This document shows positions 9,501 to 19,232 of a DNA stretch of 64,000 nucleotides, piece after piece. Positions within the stretch are counted from its first letter, which is position 1; every line of letters begins with the position of its first letter. The stretch comes from Massilia sp. CFBP 13721 (GTDB taxonomy: Bacteria; Pseudomonadota; Gammaproteobacteria; Burkholderiales; Burkholderiaceae_D). Below the pieces are notes generated by a model that did no database searches, was not told the DNA's origin, and worked only from the letters and a program-made list of their open reading frames with translations. Where the stretch lies: contig NZ_JACYUY010000002.1 in the NCBI RefSeq assembly GCF_014842025.1, positions 141,378 through 205,377 of the forward strand, in the 5' to 3' direction. Made by a program: the position numbers and the translations under genes.

Positions 9501-9610
9501 GCTGAGTTAAGCGCTTTGTTTCCGCACGGCTGCGGTGCAGCATGCCCGTATGCGCAGTGATAGGATGAGCTTGTCAATTCGACATCCAACCTACAACAGC
9601 CAAACCATCC

Positions 9611-10579
9611 ATGCATCCCGTCGAACCCGGTCCGAACGCAGCCTTCTACGTCGTCATGAACGCCGGCTCCGGCCATTCCGAAACGGCATTACGCGAATCG
9701 ACCATCCGCGACGTGCTGGGAGCGGCCGGCCGCACCTGCCATCTCGAGGTCGTCGACGACCCGGGCAAGCTCGAAGACATCGCGCGCCGCATGGCGGTCC
9801 AGGCCAGGGACAACGATGGCGTCGTGGTCGCCGCCGGCGGCGACGGCACCATCAACACGGTGGCGCACGAGGCGGTGCGCCAGGGCTGCCTGTTCGGCGT
9901 GCTGCCGCAGGGAACCTTCAATTATTTCGGCCGCACCCACGGCATTCCCGAAGACCTGGAAGAAGCCGTGCGCGCGCTGCTCGATGCCCGCGTCACGCCC
10001 GTCCAGATCGGCATGGTCAACGACCGCATCTTCCTCGTCAACGCCAGTGTCGGCCTGTATCCGCAACTGCTGGAAGCGCGCGAACTGGATAAACGCCAGT
10101 ACGGGCGCAGCCGCGTGGTGGCCATCCTCTCGGCCCTGAAAACGGCGCTCGGGCGCCACCGTCCGCTGCGCATCCGGCTCGAGCTCGACGGCATCATGCG
10201 CAAACTGCGCACGCCGACCCTATTCGTTGGCAACAACCGCCTGCAGATGGAGCAGGTCGGCCTGGAACCGATGGGCGAGGCGCTCGAGGAGGGCGAATTG
10301 GCCGCGATCGCGCCGCGCCCGGTGGGCAAGCTCGGCATGCTCGGCCTGCTGCTGCGCGGCGCCCTCGGACGCCTGGGCCAGGCCGAGAACGTGATCGCCT
10401 TTTCCTTCAAACGCTTGACGGTGAAGCATGCCGCGCTGTCGCCGCGCAAGCGCATCAAGGTCGCCACCGATGGCGAAGTCACGCACATGCGCATGCCGCT
10501 CGAGTTCCGCGTGGTGGAGGGACGGCTGCTGCTGTTGAAACCGGCCGCCAGGCCGGCGGACGACGCGCAATCCGCTTAG
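9611..10579 (+). CDS. Diacylglycerol kinase-like lipid kinase
   Basis: A 322-residue protein of the DAGK catalytic/LCB5 family. The nucleotide-binding GGDGT lies at residues 76-80, preceded by MNAGSG (residues 16-21) and followed by LPQGTFNYFGR. The C-terminal domain has NNRLQMEQ and ends in TDGEVTHMRMPLEFRV, the usual family close. Such enzymes (DgkB/YegS-like) phosphorylate lipid hydroxyls at the inner membrane. The specific lipid cannot be read from sequence. It stands alone between an acetyltransferase and a kinase gene. Confidence 0.85.
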   Translation: MHPVEPGPNAAFYVVMNAGSGHSETALRESTIRDVLGAAGRTCHLEVVDDPGKLEDIARRMAVQARDNDGVVVAAGGDGTINTVAHEAVRQGCLFGVLPQGTFNYFGRTHGIPEDLEEAVRALLDARVTPVQIGMVNDRIFLVNASVGLYPQLLEARELDKRQYGRSRVVAILSALKTALGRHRPLRIRLELDGIMRKLRTPTLFVGNNRLQMEQVGLEPMGEALEEGELAAIAPRPVGKLGMLGLLLRGALGRLGQAENVIAFSFKRLTVKHAALSPRKRIKVATDGEVTHMRMPLEFRVVEGRLLLLKPAARPADDAQSA

Positions 10580-10626
10580 AGCAGCGGCGGTGCGGCCCCG
10601 TGCGGCCGTTGTCGGTAAAATGCACC

Positions 10627-13548
10627 ATGACTATCCGACCGGACTATGCGGCGCTGTTCGTGGCTTCGCCCTATCCCTACCTGCTGATCGATCCTGGCTT
10701 CGTCATCATCGGCGCCAATCCGGCCTACCTGCGCACCACCGGCAGGGCCGCGCAGGACATCGTCGGCAAACCGATCTTCGACGCCTTTCCCGTCGACCCG
10801 GACCATCCCGAATCGACCAACCTCGACGAAGTACGGGCATCGATCAAGTGCGCCATCGCGACGCGCCAGCCGCATACCAGCGCCTTGCTGCGCTACGCGA
10901 TCCCGGTCGCGACGGCTGGCGGCGGCGTTTCGTTCGAAGAGCGCTACTGGAGCGCGGTGCATAGTCCGGTGCTGGACGACACCGGCGAGGTCCTCTACGT
11001 GGCCCAGACCGCGATCGACGTCACGAGCCTGTACCGCTTCGATCCCTCCAGCGGGAAGTATTACCTGAAGCAGGAGGCGAATGCGGTGCCGGACATCGAG
11101 CAGATGAACCGGCTGCAAATGCACGAGACGATGGTGCGCATCCTCAACGACGAGCGCAGCCAGCTGCAGAATCTGTTCGACCACGCGCCCGGCTTCATCG
11201 CTTTCCTGTCCGGCGCGGACCATACCTTTGACATGGTCAACGAAGCCTTTTATCGGCTGGTGGGGCGCCGACCCATCATCGGCAAGCCGGCGGCAGAGGC
11301 GCTGCCCGAACTGGTGGGGCAGGGTTTCAAGGAGCTGCTCGACCAGGCGGCGCGCAGCGGCGAACCGGTCGTGCTGCGCGAGCGCCGCATCACGCTGTAT
11401 CGCGAACCCGGCGCCGTGCCGGAAGACCGCTATGTGGACTTGCTGTTCCAGCCGATGCCCGGCCACGGCAAGCGGGTGATGGGCATTTTCGTGCAGGGGA
11501 ACGACGTCAGCGGCGCCTACCACGCCAATCGCGCGCTGTCTGAAAAGGTGCAGCAACTCGAAGCGATCCGCTCGAGCCAGGCCTTTCAGCTGGAACTGGC
11601 GGACCGCATCCGCCAGCTGGACGACCCCGACCAGGTCATGGAAGCCGCCTGCGAACTGCTGGGCCGCAAACTGGGCGTCACGCGCGTGCTGTACGCCGAA
11701 GTCGACGACACGCGCGGCACGCTGTTCATCCGGCGCGACTGGAACCTGGCGGGATCGGCCAGCCTGGCCGGGCAGACCAAGACCCTCGACGACTTCGGTC
11801 CCGACATGATCGCCGACCTGCGTGGCGGCCGCGCGGTGGCCAACGGCGACGTGAGGCGCGATCCGCGCACGGCGGACCACGTCGCCGCCTACGACAAGAT
11901 CGGCGTGCGCGCCGACCTGCTACTGCCCCTGGTGCGCGGCAGCCGGCTGCGCGTCGTGCTGACGATTCACAACGCCACGGCGCGCGAATGGCGCGAGGAC
12001 GAAGTGCAGCTTGCGCAAGACATGGCCGAACGCACCTGGTCGGCGGTCGAGGCGGCGCAGGCGCAGGCGGCGCTGCGCGCCGAGCGCGACCAGAGCCAGT
12101 ACATCTTCGACAGCATGGCCGAAGGTTTCGCGGTGCTCGACCGCGACTGGACCATCGTACGCATGAACGCGGAGGGACTGCGGCTGACGCAGACTTCGGC
12201 CAGCCAGGTGATCGGACGGAGCCACTGGGATGTATTCCCCCACCTTAAAAATTCCGAATCCGAGAGTATTTACCGCCGAGTCATGGCGACCGGGAAAACG
12301 GAAATCATCGAAACCCTGCACGTCATGCCCGACGGGACAGAGATGTGGAGCGAGGTACGCACCCACCGTTCGCTCGACGGCGGCATCGCCTTCTTCTTCC
12401 GCGACGTCACCGAGCGCCGCCTGGCGCAGGAACAGCTGAAAACGGCCGACCGCCGCAAGGACGAATTCCTGGCCATGCTGGCGCACGAACTGCGCAACCC
12501 GCTGGCGCCGATCGGCGCCGCCGCCCAGCTGCTGCGCATGGGCCGGCTCGACGAAGCGCGGGTGCGCCACACGAGCCAGATCATCGGCCGCCAGGTCGAC
12601 CATATGACGCACCTGATCAACGACCTGCTCGACGTGTCGCGCGTGACGCGCGGCCTGGTCACGCTCGACAACGCGGCCCAGGACGTCCAGCAGGTCGTCA
12701 TGGAAGCGGTGGAGCAGGTCACGCCCCTGATCCAGGCGCGGCGCCACCAGCTGGCCCTGCACCTGCCGCCGCAGGCGACCAGCGTCATCGGCGACAAGAA
12801 GCGCCTGGTGCAGGTGTTCACGAACATCCTGGCGAATGCGGCCAAGTACACCGACGAAGGCGGCAGCATCAGCCTGCGCGCCGAGGTCGACGGCGCCCAC
12901 GTGCGCATCGAGGTGACGGACAACGGCATCGGCATGGCGCCCGAGCTGGCGGCGCACGTGTTCGAACTGTTCGCCCAGGCCGAACGCAGCTCGGACCGCT
13001 CGGCCGGTGGCCTGGGATTGGGGCTGGCGCTGGTGAAAAGCCTGGTCGAACTGCACAAGGGCACGGTGGCCTGCCACAGCGACGGTGCCGGCCAGGGCAG
13101 CACCTTCAGCGTCTGCCTGCCGCGCCTGGCCGCGCAGGAACATCCGCCAGCGCCGGCGGCAGGCGAGCACCCCCTGCAGGCGGGTCCCCACGGCTTGCGC
13201 ATCCTGATCGTGGACGACAACGCCGACGCGGCGGCGATGCTGGCGATGCTGCTCGAAGCCTCGGGCCACCAGGTCGCGGTCGAACACGACGCGCGCAAAG
13301 GCCTGGCACGCGCGCAGGCCGACCAGCCCGACGCCTGCCTGCTCGACATCGGCCTGCCCGACATGGACGGCAACGAACTGGCACGGCGCCTGCGTGCGCT
13401 GCCCGAGACGGCCGGTACGCTGCTGATCGCCGTCACCGGCTACGGCCAGGAAGCCGACCGCCAGCGCACGGCGGCGGCGGGCTTCGACCACCACCTGGTC
13501 AAGCCGCTCGATCCGAAGCAGTTGTTTGCGATACTGGGGACGGTCTAA
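10627..13548 (+). CDS. PAS/GAF hybrid histidine kinase with receiver
   Basis: A 973-residue cytoplasmic-looking hybrid kinase. Order: PAS (about 1-145), PAS (about 180-300), GAF (about 325-485), PAS (about 495-605), HisKA with His620 in MLAHELRNPL, HATPase_c (NILANAAKY, DNGIGM, GGLGLGLALVKSLVE) and a C-terminal receiver with phospho-acceptor Asp907 in LLDIGLPDMDG and conserved Lys in HLVKPLD. The ATG of MTIRPDYAAL is preferred over a start 27 nt upstream. No membrane segment, so the input is probably intracellular (redox, light or small ligand). No cognate output regulator adjoins it. Confidence 0.88.
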   Translation: MTIRPDYAALFVASPYPYLLIDPGFVIIGANPAYLRTTGRAAQDIVGKPIFDAFPVDPDHPESTNLDEVRASIKCAIATRQPHTSALLRYAIPVATAGGGVSFEERYWSAVHSPVLDDTGEVLYVAQTAIDVTSLYRFDPSSGKYYLKQEANAVPDIEQMNRLQMHETMVRILNDERSQLQNLFDHAPGFIAFLSGADHTFDMVNEAFYRLVGRRPIIGKPAAEALPELVGQGFKELLDQAARSGEPVVLRERRITLYREPGAVPEDRYVDLLFQPMPGHGKRVMGIFVQGNDVSGAYHANRALSEKVQQLEAIRSSQAFQLELADRIRQLDDPDQVMEAACELLGRKLGVTRVLYAEVDDTRGTLFIRRDWNLAGSASLAGQTKTLDDFGPDMIADLRGGRAVANGDVRRDPRTADHVAAYDKIGVRADLLLPLVRGSRLRVVLTIHNATAREWREDEVQLAQDMAERTWSAVEAAQAQAALRAERDQSQYIFDSMAEGFAVLDRDWTIVRMNAEGLRLTQTSASQVIGRSHWDVFPHLKNSESESIYRRVMATGKTEIIETLHVMPDGTEMWSEVRTHRSLDGGIAFFFRDVTERRLAQEQLKTADRRKDEFLAMLAHELRNPLAPIGAAAQLLRMGRLDEARVRHTSQIIGRQVDHMTHLINDLLDVSRVTRGLVTLDNAAQDVQQVVMEAVEQVTPLIQARRHQLALHLPPQATSVIGDKKRLVQVFTNILANAAKYTDEGGSISLRAEVDGAHVRIEVTDNGIGMAPELAAHVFELFAQAERSSDRSAGGLGLGLALVKSLVELHKGTVACHSDGAGQGSTFSVCLPRLAAQEHPPAPAAGEHPLQAGPHGLRILIVDDNADAAAMLAMLLEASGHQVAVEHDARKGLARAQADQPDACLLDIGLPDMDGNELARRLRALPETAGTLLIAVTGYGQEADRQRTAAAGFDHHLVKPLDPKQLFAILGTV

Positions 13549-13559
13549 TGTGGGGCGCT

Positions 13560-13985
13560 GCACGCGTGCGTTGAACGCGTGGGCGGCGCATACGCTGCGT
13601 CTGTTCATAGCGCGGGGTAGAGCCGCCCACCTTACGTCGTGCTGCCGGCACTATCGGCACGGGTCCGGCATACTCGTAAGGTGGGCGGCTCCACTCCGGC
13701 ACGTGAACATCGTCACCGCTAACGCCGCCCACGCGTTCAACCGGCTCCGGAAACCTCGCGACGGTTCAAACGTGCGTTGAACGCGTGGGCGGCGCATATG
13801 CTGCGTCTGTTCATAGCGCGGGGTGGAGCCGACCACCCTACGGCCTGCCGGGTTTGGTAGGGTGGGCGCCCCGAGCCCACGCGTAACGATGCGCAGACGC
13901 GGCACGCATTTGTAGGGTGGTCGGCTCCACCCGGCGATATGCACACATGCGGCACGTGCGCCGCCCACGCGTTCAACCGGCGCGC
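13560..13985. repeat. Cluster of intergenic inverted repeats
   Basis: The gap between the hybrid kinase and the glycosidase operon is filled by repeats. A 69-nt unit at 13568-13636 recurs almost unchanged at 13774-13842 (starts GCGTTGAACGCGTGGGCGG). Inverted copies lie at about 13675-13742 and 13912-13979, each ending in GCCGCCCACGCGTTCAAC. A short palindromic member is at about 13858-13885. Together they give two head-to-head pairs able to form long hairpins. Short ORFs across it are repeat artefacts. It may act as a bidirectional transcription stop because the flanking genes converge here. Confidence 0.8.
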
Positions 13986-13987
13986 GC

Positions 13988-16891
13988 TCACTCCACCCGC
14001 TGCACCCTCACCCCGAACAGGTCGAAGCGATTCGACGGCCCGCCCGTACCGCCGGCGCCACTGAAGCTGGCGTTGCTCTCCAGGTAGCTCATGTTATAGA
14101 AATCGATCATGCGAATGCGGTAGGCGCCCGGCTGCAGGCGCACACTCAAGGGTGTCGACAGCGTCGCCGGCACTGCGCCGCCCGCCGGCCTGGTGTGCGG
14201 CAGTTGCACCACGCCGGCCGCCAGCGTGCGCCCGGCCGCATCCTCGACCTGCAGCCATTTGACGCCGGCACTGATGCCCAGGTTGATCTGGTTCGCCTCG
14301 TTGCGGTAGCGCAGCTGCAGCGCATAGGTGCCCGCTGCCTCGATGCGCAGGTCGCGCAGTTCGAAACGGTCTTGCGGCGCGCCCCAGTTGGCCAGGTAGG
14401 GCGACGTACCGGCGGTCGCCTTCAGGCTCGCTACCACGCGCGCATCGGACACGGGAATCTCGACCGCCGCATCCACGCAGCGTGGCGCGCTGTGGTGGCT
14501 GCGGTTGCCGGACTCCTGGTACTGCGCCTCGACCGCGTAGCAGGCGTAGGGATGCACTTCGGGGTCGCGCCATTCGCCCGGTTTGACGTTGGCGGCGACC
14601 TGCCTGCCGTTGCGGTAGACGTGGTACACGGTGGCGGCGCCCTGGTTCGCGCCGGCCGTGAAGTACAGGCGCGCGTGATCGTCGCCTTCGCGCACCAGCG
14701 ACGCGATGACCGGCTCGGGCGGGGCGAACACGGCCGGCGCTTCGACGTACGAGGCGGCGTTGACGCGGCGGATGGCATTATCGCCCGCCACCACCGCGCC
14801 GAGCGCGATCTCGATGGTGTCGCCGTCGCGCAGCTTGTCCCAGGCGATGGTGCTGCCCGCCGGCGCGCCGTTGAGCAGCACCTTGTCGACCCGGTGGACA
14901 CCCGGCGCCGTGCTGGCCGGGGGCAGCAGCAAGCGCACCGAGACGCGAACACCGCGCAGGCGCAGGTTGTGCAGCATTGCCTGGCCGGTGCCGGCAAAGG
15001 TCTCGCGGCGCAGCGTGGTGGTGACGAAGGGCCGCAGCGCGATACCCGCATCGGTCGCCGTCACGCCGAACACCTGTTCGACCACCATGCCGAGGTAGGC
15101 GCCGACCGACCATAGCTGGCGGCGCGAATTGATGACGGGGCCGGTCAGCCCTGGGTGTTTTTCGTCGAGCAACAGCGGCTGGCCGGACAGCCACTCGAGG
15201 TTTTCCATATTCGACATGTTCAACGCCGCGCCGCGCATCAGCGAGGCATAGGCGGCGTCGGCCACCGCCGCATTGCCGACCTGGGCCGCGGCCTTCAGGC
15301 CATAGCCGGTAACGAAGGGCCAGATGGCGCGGTTGTGATACACCGGCATGCCCGGCTGCTGGGGCCAGATCACCGGTGGCCCCATCGGCCCGTGCGGGTA
15401 GCGTGCGAGGATGCTGCGCGCCTGCTCGGCGCTGGCGATGCCGGTGATGATCGCCAGCGATTGGCCGAGCCAGTCGAATTTGTGCAGCGGCGCGCCGTCG
15501 AAGTGGGCGGCGGTGAGGCTGCTGTACATGCCGGCCTCGGGCAGCCACAGCTTGGCGTTGATGGCCTCCTTGAGTGCAGCCGCCCACGCCGTGTAGCGCG
15601 CGGCGCGTGCAGTGTCTCCCGCTTCGCGCGCAAGGCGGGCGGTGAGGCTTAAAGCCTGGTAGTGGGCGGCATTGGTCGACACCGATTTCGACCCCGCCAT
15701 CGCCGCCAGGTCGTCGGTGATCCAGGCGGCGTAGCTCTGGTCGCGCCAGTCGAGGAAGGATTGTTCGCCGGTGTACAGGCCATCCGCCGCGTCGAAGGCG
15801 GCGATGCGGTCGTTCTCGAGCGTGTTGGTGAGGGCTGCAAGCGCGCGCGCGGCAAAGGCGGCGCGTTCGGCGGCGGGCAGGGTGCGCAGGGTTTCCTCGG
15901 CCGCAAAGGCCCAGGCGACGCGGTCGGTACTGACCGGCCAGCTGCCGCCGCTGCCGGTATCCTGCACAATTTGCACATTCGGCTGCCCGCTGCCCGCAAC
16001 CTGCGGCGCTTGCGGCGCGTTCTTCCTGAAACCGGCCAGCTTGAATGCGAGCGAATTGCGCACCCGCGCCGGATCGAGCAGGGCCAGGCCGAGGTCGGCC
16101 GCATACGACAGGTCGCGCGTCCAGACGTAATGCCACTTTTCTCCGGTCTCGAAGCAGTCGCAGGGAATCGCCGCGCCGCCGTTGTAGTTGCCATCGCGGA
16201 TTTCACTGACCGCATCCTGGCGCATCTCGCTCGCCGCCAGCGCGAACAGCGCGTCGAAGGCGAGGTTCCCGCTGCGCAGATAAGGCAGGTCGGCGCTTTC
16301 GGCGTAGCTGCTGTGCTGCGGCAGCGGGTCGCGCAGCTGCATGGTGGTCGAATGGGTGTAGCTGCGCAGCTGGGCTTCGGGATCGGCGATCGAAAAGCGC
16401 GCTGTCTCCTGCTTGTCGTCCCAGGTGGGAAAGCCGAGTGTCGCCACGCGCGCACGGCCGGCATGCGGATCGGGAACTGCGCCGCTTTTGGGCTCGGCCA
16501 GGCGCGTGATACGCAATTGCGGCGCGGCCGGCTTCGAAGCATCGAGCGTGAAGCGGTAGGTGCCGGTGCGCGCCACGAACAGCGTCGCCTCGGGGCCGGC
16601 ACGGGTGGCCAATTGCACCGGCTGATCGGGCTTGACGGCGACGCTGGCCGCCGGGTTCGGCACCCACTCCCGGCTCCAGTCGCCATTGCCCAGCTTGAAG
16701 CCGTGGTTGCCGGGGCTGACCAGGATGTCGGCCTGGTAGACCCCATTTCCCTTGTGCTGCAAGGCGTTGTCCAGGCCCCAGGCATTGAAGCCGCCGCGAA
16801 TGTAGAAGGCTTCGCGCAGCGGGCCGGGATCAGCGGCGACGGCGCTGCTTGCAGCGAGGAAGGTGGGCAGCAGCCAGCGGGGAGAGATCAT
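13988..16891 (-). CDS. Secreted six-hairpin-type glycosidase, starch locus
   Basis: A 967-residue protein with a signal peptide (cleavage probably after SSAVAA). Residues ~25-130 resemble a starch-binding/glycogen-binding beta-sandwich (FYIRGGFNAWG, GNHGFKLGNGDWS). A central ~500-residue alpha/alpha-barrel follows, with CFETGEKWHYVWTRDLSY, ENLEWLSGQPLL, NSRRQLWSVGAYLGM and NRAIWPFVTGYGL, in the style of amylo-alpha-1,6-glucosidase/GH15/GH63 clans. The C-terminal ~250 residues look like Fn3 and a carbohydrate-binding beta-sandwich. It is the third gene of the operon, 13 nt after the GDE gene. Context suggests an alpha-glucan hydrolase; exact linkage and family are unproven. Confidence 0.75.
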   Translation of the reverse strand: MISPRWLLPTFLAASSAVAADPGPLREAFYIRGGFNAWGLDNALQHKGNGVYQADILVSPGNHGFKLGNGDWSREWVPNPAASVAVKPDQPVQLATRAGPEATLFVARTGTYRFTLDASKPAAPQLRITRLAEPKSGAVPDPHAGRARVATLGFPTWDDKQETARFSIADPEAQLRSYTHSTTMQLRDPLPQHSSYAESADLPYLRSGNLAFDALFALAASEMRQDAVSEIRDGNYNGGAAIPCDCFETGEKWHYVWTRDLSYAADLGLALLDPARVRNSLAFKLAGFRKNAPQAPQVAGSGQPNVQIVQDTGSGGSWPVSTDRVAWAFAAEETLRTLPAAERAAFAARALAALTNTLENDRIAAFDAADGLYTGEQSFLDWRDQSYAAWITDDLAAMAGSKSVSTNAAHYQALSLTARLAREAGDTARAARYTAWAAALKEAINAKLWLPEAGMYSSLTAAHFDGAPLHKFDWLGQSLAIITGIASAEQARSILARYPHGPMGPPVIWPQQPGMPVYHNRAIWPFVTGYGLKAAAQVGNAAVADAAYASLMRGAALNMSNMENLEWLSGQPLLLDEKHPGLTGPVINSRRQLWSVGAYLGMVVEQVFGVTATDAGIALRPFVTTTLRRETFAGTGQAMLHNLRLRGVRVSVRLLLPPASTAPGVHRVDKVLLNGAPAGSTIAWDKLRDGDTIEIALGAVVAGDNAIRRVNAASYVEAPAVFAPPEPVIASLVREGDDHARLYFTAGANQGAATVYHVYRNGRQVAANVKPGEWRDPEVHPYACYAVEAQYQESGNRSHHSAPRCVDAAVEIPVSDARVVASLKATAGTSPYLANWGAPQDRFELRDLRIEAAGTYALQLRYRNEANQINLGISAGVKWLQVEDAAGRTLAAGVVQLPHTRPAGGAVPATLSTPLSVRLQPGAYRIRMIDFYNMSYLESNASFSGAGGTGGPSNRFDLFGVRVQRVE

Positions 16892-16904
16892 GTGAGACCT
16901 TTAG

Positions 16905-19232
16905 TTATCGGTATTCGTTGCGTTCGATGATGCCGCGCAGCGCATCCTGCGCACGGAGCACGGGAAAATCTTCGCTGTGGTAGGTCTTCGGCGTGACGAA
17001 GCGCAGCGAGCCGATGACCTGCGCATACGAGGGCCGCAACTGCTGCACTGCCAGCCGGCGCCCGTCCAGCGTCGCGCGGCGCGTGCCGAGCGCCAAGGTT
17101 ACCGCCTTGCCCGGCGCCAGCGTGAACGCGGCCTGCGAGCGGCTTTTATCGGGGTTCAGCCAGGCCATGCGCAGCGTACGCGCCTTCTGGCCGCGCAGGG
17201 TGAATGTCCAGCGTTCGCCGCCTTGGGCACGCACTTGGGGGCGAACAAACGCGACGGCGACGTCTTCATCGGCCCCGAAGGGCAGCACGGCCTCGAAACG
17301 CGACCACGCCGCCGGAATCGCCGGCTCGAACGCGAGCGTATTGGCCGGCAGGTCAGGCCTGAAACCGACGTAATCCTGGTAGCCATTGCGCGCATATTCG
17401 GCCACGCTCCAGGACTGGGCGAAGGTGCCGGATGGCTGCAGCTTTCCATCCTCGCGCGGCAGCGCATCCAGGTTTTCGCTCATGTTGCCCAGCGTGTCGA
17501 GGCCGAGGATCTGCGTGCCGAGGTTTTGCGTCAGCGCCCAGGCGAGGTCCTGGTAGCCGAAGCGGTTCAGCGCAGTGACCGTAAAGCCGGCGTTCCAGCC
17601 CCAGATGGTGCCGTTGTGATAGGCCGCGTCCTTGTGGTGGAAGCCCGGGTTCTGGTGGCGCGGATGAAAATACGGATCGTCCTGGCTCAGCGAGGCGATG
17701 CCGTAAGGGTAGAGCAGCTGGGAGACGGCGTTTTTCGTCACGCGCGCCTGCACTGCGGCGGGCACGAAGTCGTCGAAGGGAATGGTCGCGACCATCAGCT
17801 GGTTCGGCCGCACCTTGGTATCGCGGCTGCCGTCGGCGCGCAGGCGGTCGGCCATGGTCGCGCCATCCCAGAACAGGCGCAGGAAACTGGCCTGCGCCTT
17901 TGCCGCCAGTGCCGACCATTCGCGCGCGCGCCGGTGGTCGCCGGCCTGGGTCGCCAGCCAGGCGCCGGTTTCCAGCGCCGTGTACCAGAGCGCCTGAATG
18001 TCGTTGGCGCGCGGACCGCGGTCCGACCAGGGCTGGTGGGTGGGGTTCTCGACGCGGGCATCCATCCAGGTGTCCGAGGCCGCATGGCGCAGCAAGCCGT
18101 CGGCATCGACATAATTGGCGATGGCGCCGTCGAAATAGGGCACGGCCAGCTGGTACATCGCGCGCGCAAAAGCCTGGTCGCCGGTGTAGCGGATGTATTC
18201 ATGGGCTTCGCGCAGCATCCACGGCGTGCCGTCGACCGTGTTGTAGATGATCTCGTCGGGCGAGACGCGGTTCGGAATGCGTCCGTAATCCTTGTCACGT
18301 GGCGTGCGCAGGTTCTGGAAGCGCGCGAAATTGGCAAGCACCGCGCGTGCATCCGCGAACTGGCCCGACACCAGCAGCGTACCCGGCAGGGCGATGAAGG
18401 TGTCGCGGCCCCAGTTCTCGCGGAACCAGGGCAGGCCGGCCCAGATGCCGGCGCCGTATTCGTCGACCACGAACAGGCGCGAGGCCGCCTTGGCCCAGTT
18501 CAGCGCCTTGTTGTATTCCGCATCGCTGGTGGTGAGATAGCTGCGCGTGAGCGCCGCGTGGGTGGCGCGGCGTTCATCGCCGATCGGGTCGCCGGACACC
18601 AGGGTGCGTGCGCGCTGGCTTGCTTCCTCGGCGGTGGCGCCAAAGGCCGCGACGACAGTGAAGCTCGCAGTCGGTGCGCGCGTGCGCAGCAACAGGCTAT
18701 CTTCCAATGTGAACGGACGATCGCCCGCCAGCGCCATGAACTGGGTGGCGCCTTTGCCAGGGGCGACAACGGCGACGCCATCGGTGAAGCTGATCGCGCC
18801 GGCCGTCTTCAATAGCGGCTGCAAACCGAGCAGCGCCGGCCGCGGACCGGTCACGCGCAGCGCCAGCGCATGCTGTTTCGACAGCAGCGCCAGTTCTTCG
18901 CTGCTGCCGTTGGTGTAGACGACACGGTGGCCAAAAGGCAGTACCTGTTCGCGTCCGCCGGCGCGCTCGTTGCGCACGCCATCGATATGGCTCACGTAGT
19001 TGTGGAAGACGGTGCCGCTTTTGAGCACGTAGCCGGCCCCGGCATCGTGGCTGTGGGTAAAACCCTCGAAATAGCCGGCCAGGTTATCGCCGGCGACGAA
19101 GCGCGCCTGTTGTCCAGGGGCGGCCTCGATCGCCATCGCCTCGAAAAAGGCATCGACGCCGGGTTTGTCGACAGCGGCCGCGGGTGCCAGGGCAAAAGCG
19201 AGGGAAAGTGCAAGCAGGGTAGGGCGCATCAT
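16905..19232 (-). CDS. Secreted amylo-alpha-1,6-glucosidase (GDE-like)
   Basis: A 775-residue protein with a signal peptide (ALSLAFALAPAAAV). The N-terminal ~240 residues form a beta-rich domain as in bacterial glycogen-debranching enzymes. The C-terminal alpha/alpha-barrel carries the GDE_C hallmark WFRENWGRDTFIALPG, then NTVDGTPWMLREAHEYI, HPRHQNPGFHHKDAAYHNG and WGWNAGFTVTALNRFG. It should cleave alpha-1,6 branches in imported malto-oligosaccharides. The signal peptide makes it extracytoplasmic, unlike cytosolic glycogen debranchers. Its start overlaps the stop of the GH13 gene by 4 nt (ATGA), so the two are translationally coupled. A second in-frame ATG lies one codon later. Confidence 0.85.
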   Translation of the reverse strand: MMRPTLLALSLAFALAPAAAVDKPGVDAFFEAMAIEAAPGQQARFVAGDNLAGYFEGFTHSHDAGAGYVLKSGTVFHNYVSHIDGVRNERAGGREQVLPFGHRVVYTNGSSEELALLSKQHALALRVTGPRPALLGLQPLLKTAGAISFTDGVAVVAPGKGATQFMALAGDRPFTLEDSLLLRTRAPTASFTVVAAFGATAEEASQRARTLVSGDPIGDERRATHAALTRSYLTTSDAEYNKALNWAKAASRLFVVDEYGAGIWAGLPWFRENWGRDTFIALPGTLLVSGQFADARAVLANFARFQNLRTPRDKDYGRIPNRVSPDEIIYNTVDGTPWMLREAHEYIRYTGDQAFARAMYQLAVPYFDGAIANYVDADGLLRHAASDTWMDARVENPTHQPWSDRGPRANDIQALWYTALETGAWLATQAGDHRRAREWSALAAKAQASFLRLFWDGATMADRLRADGSRDTKVRPNQLMVATIPFDDFVPAAVQARVTKNAVSQLLYPYGIASLSQDDPYFHPRHQNPGFHHKDAAYHNGTIWGWNAGFTVTALNRFGYQDLAWALTQNLGTQILGLDTLGNMSENLDALPREDGKLQPSGTFAQSWSVAEYARNGYQDYVGFRPDLPANTLAFEPAIPAAWSRFEAVLPFGADEDVAVAFVRPQVRAQGGERWTFTLRGQKARTLRMAWLNPDKSRSQAAFTLAPGKAVTLALGTRRATLDGRRLAVQQLRPSYAQVIGSLRFVTPKTYHSEDFPVLRAQDALRGIIERNEYR

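Noticed and set aside
13560..13985. CRISPR-like array
   Set aside because: The repeats are inverted, unequal in length and have repeated, not unique, spacers; no cas genes are near.
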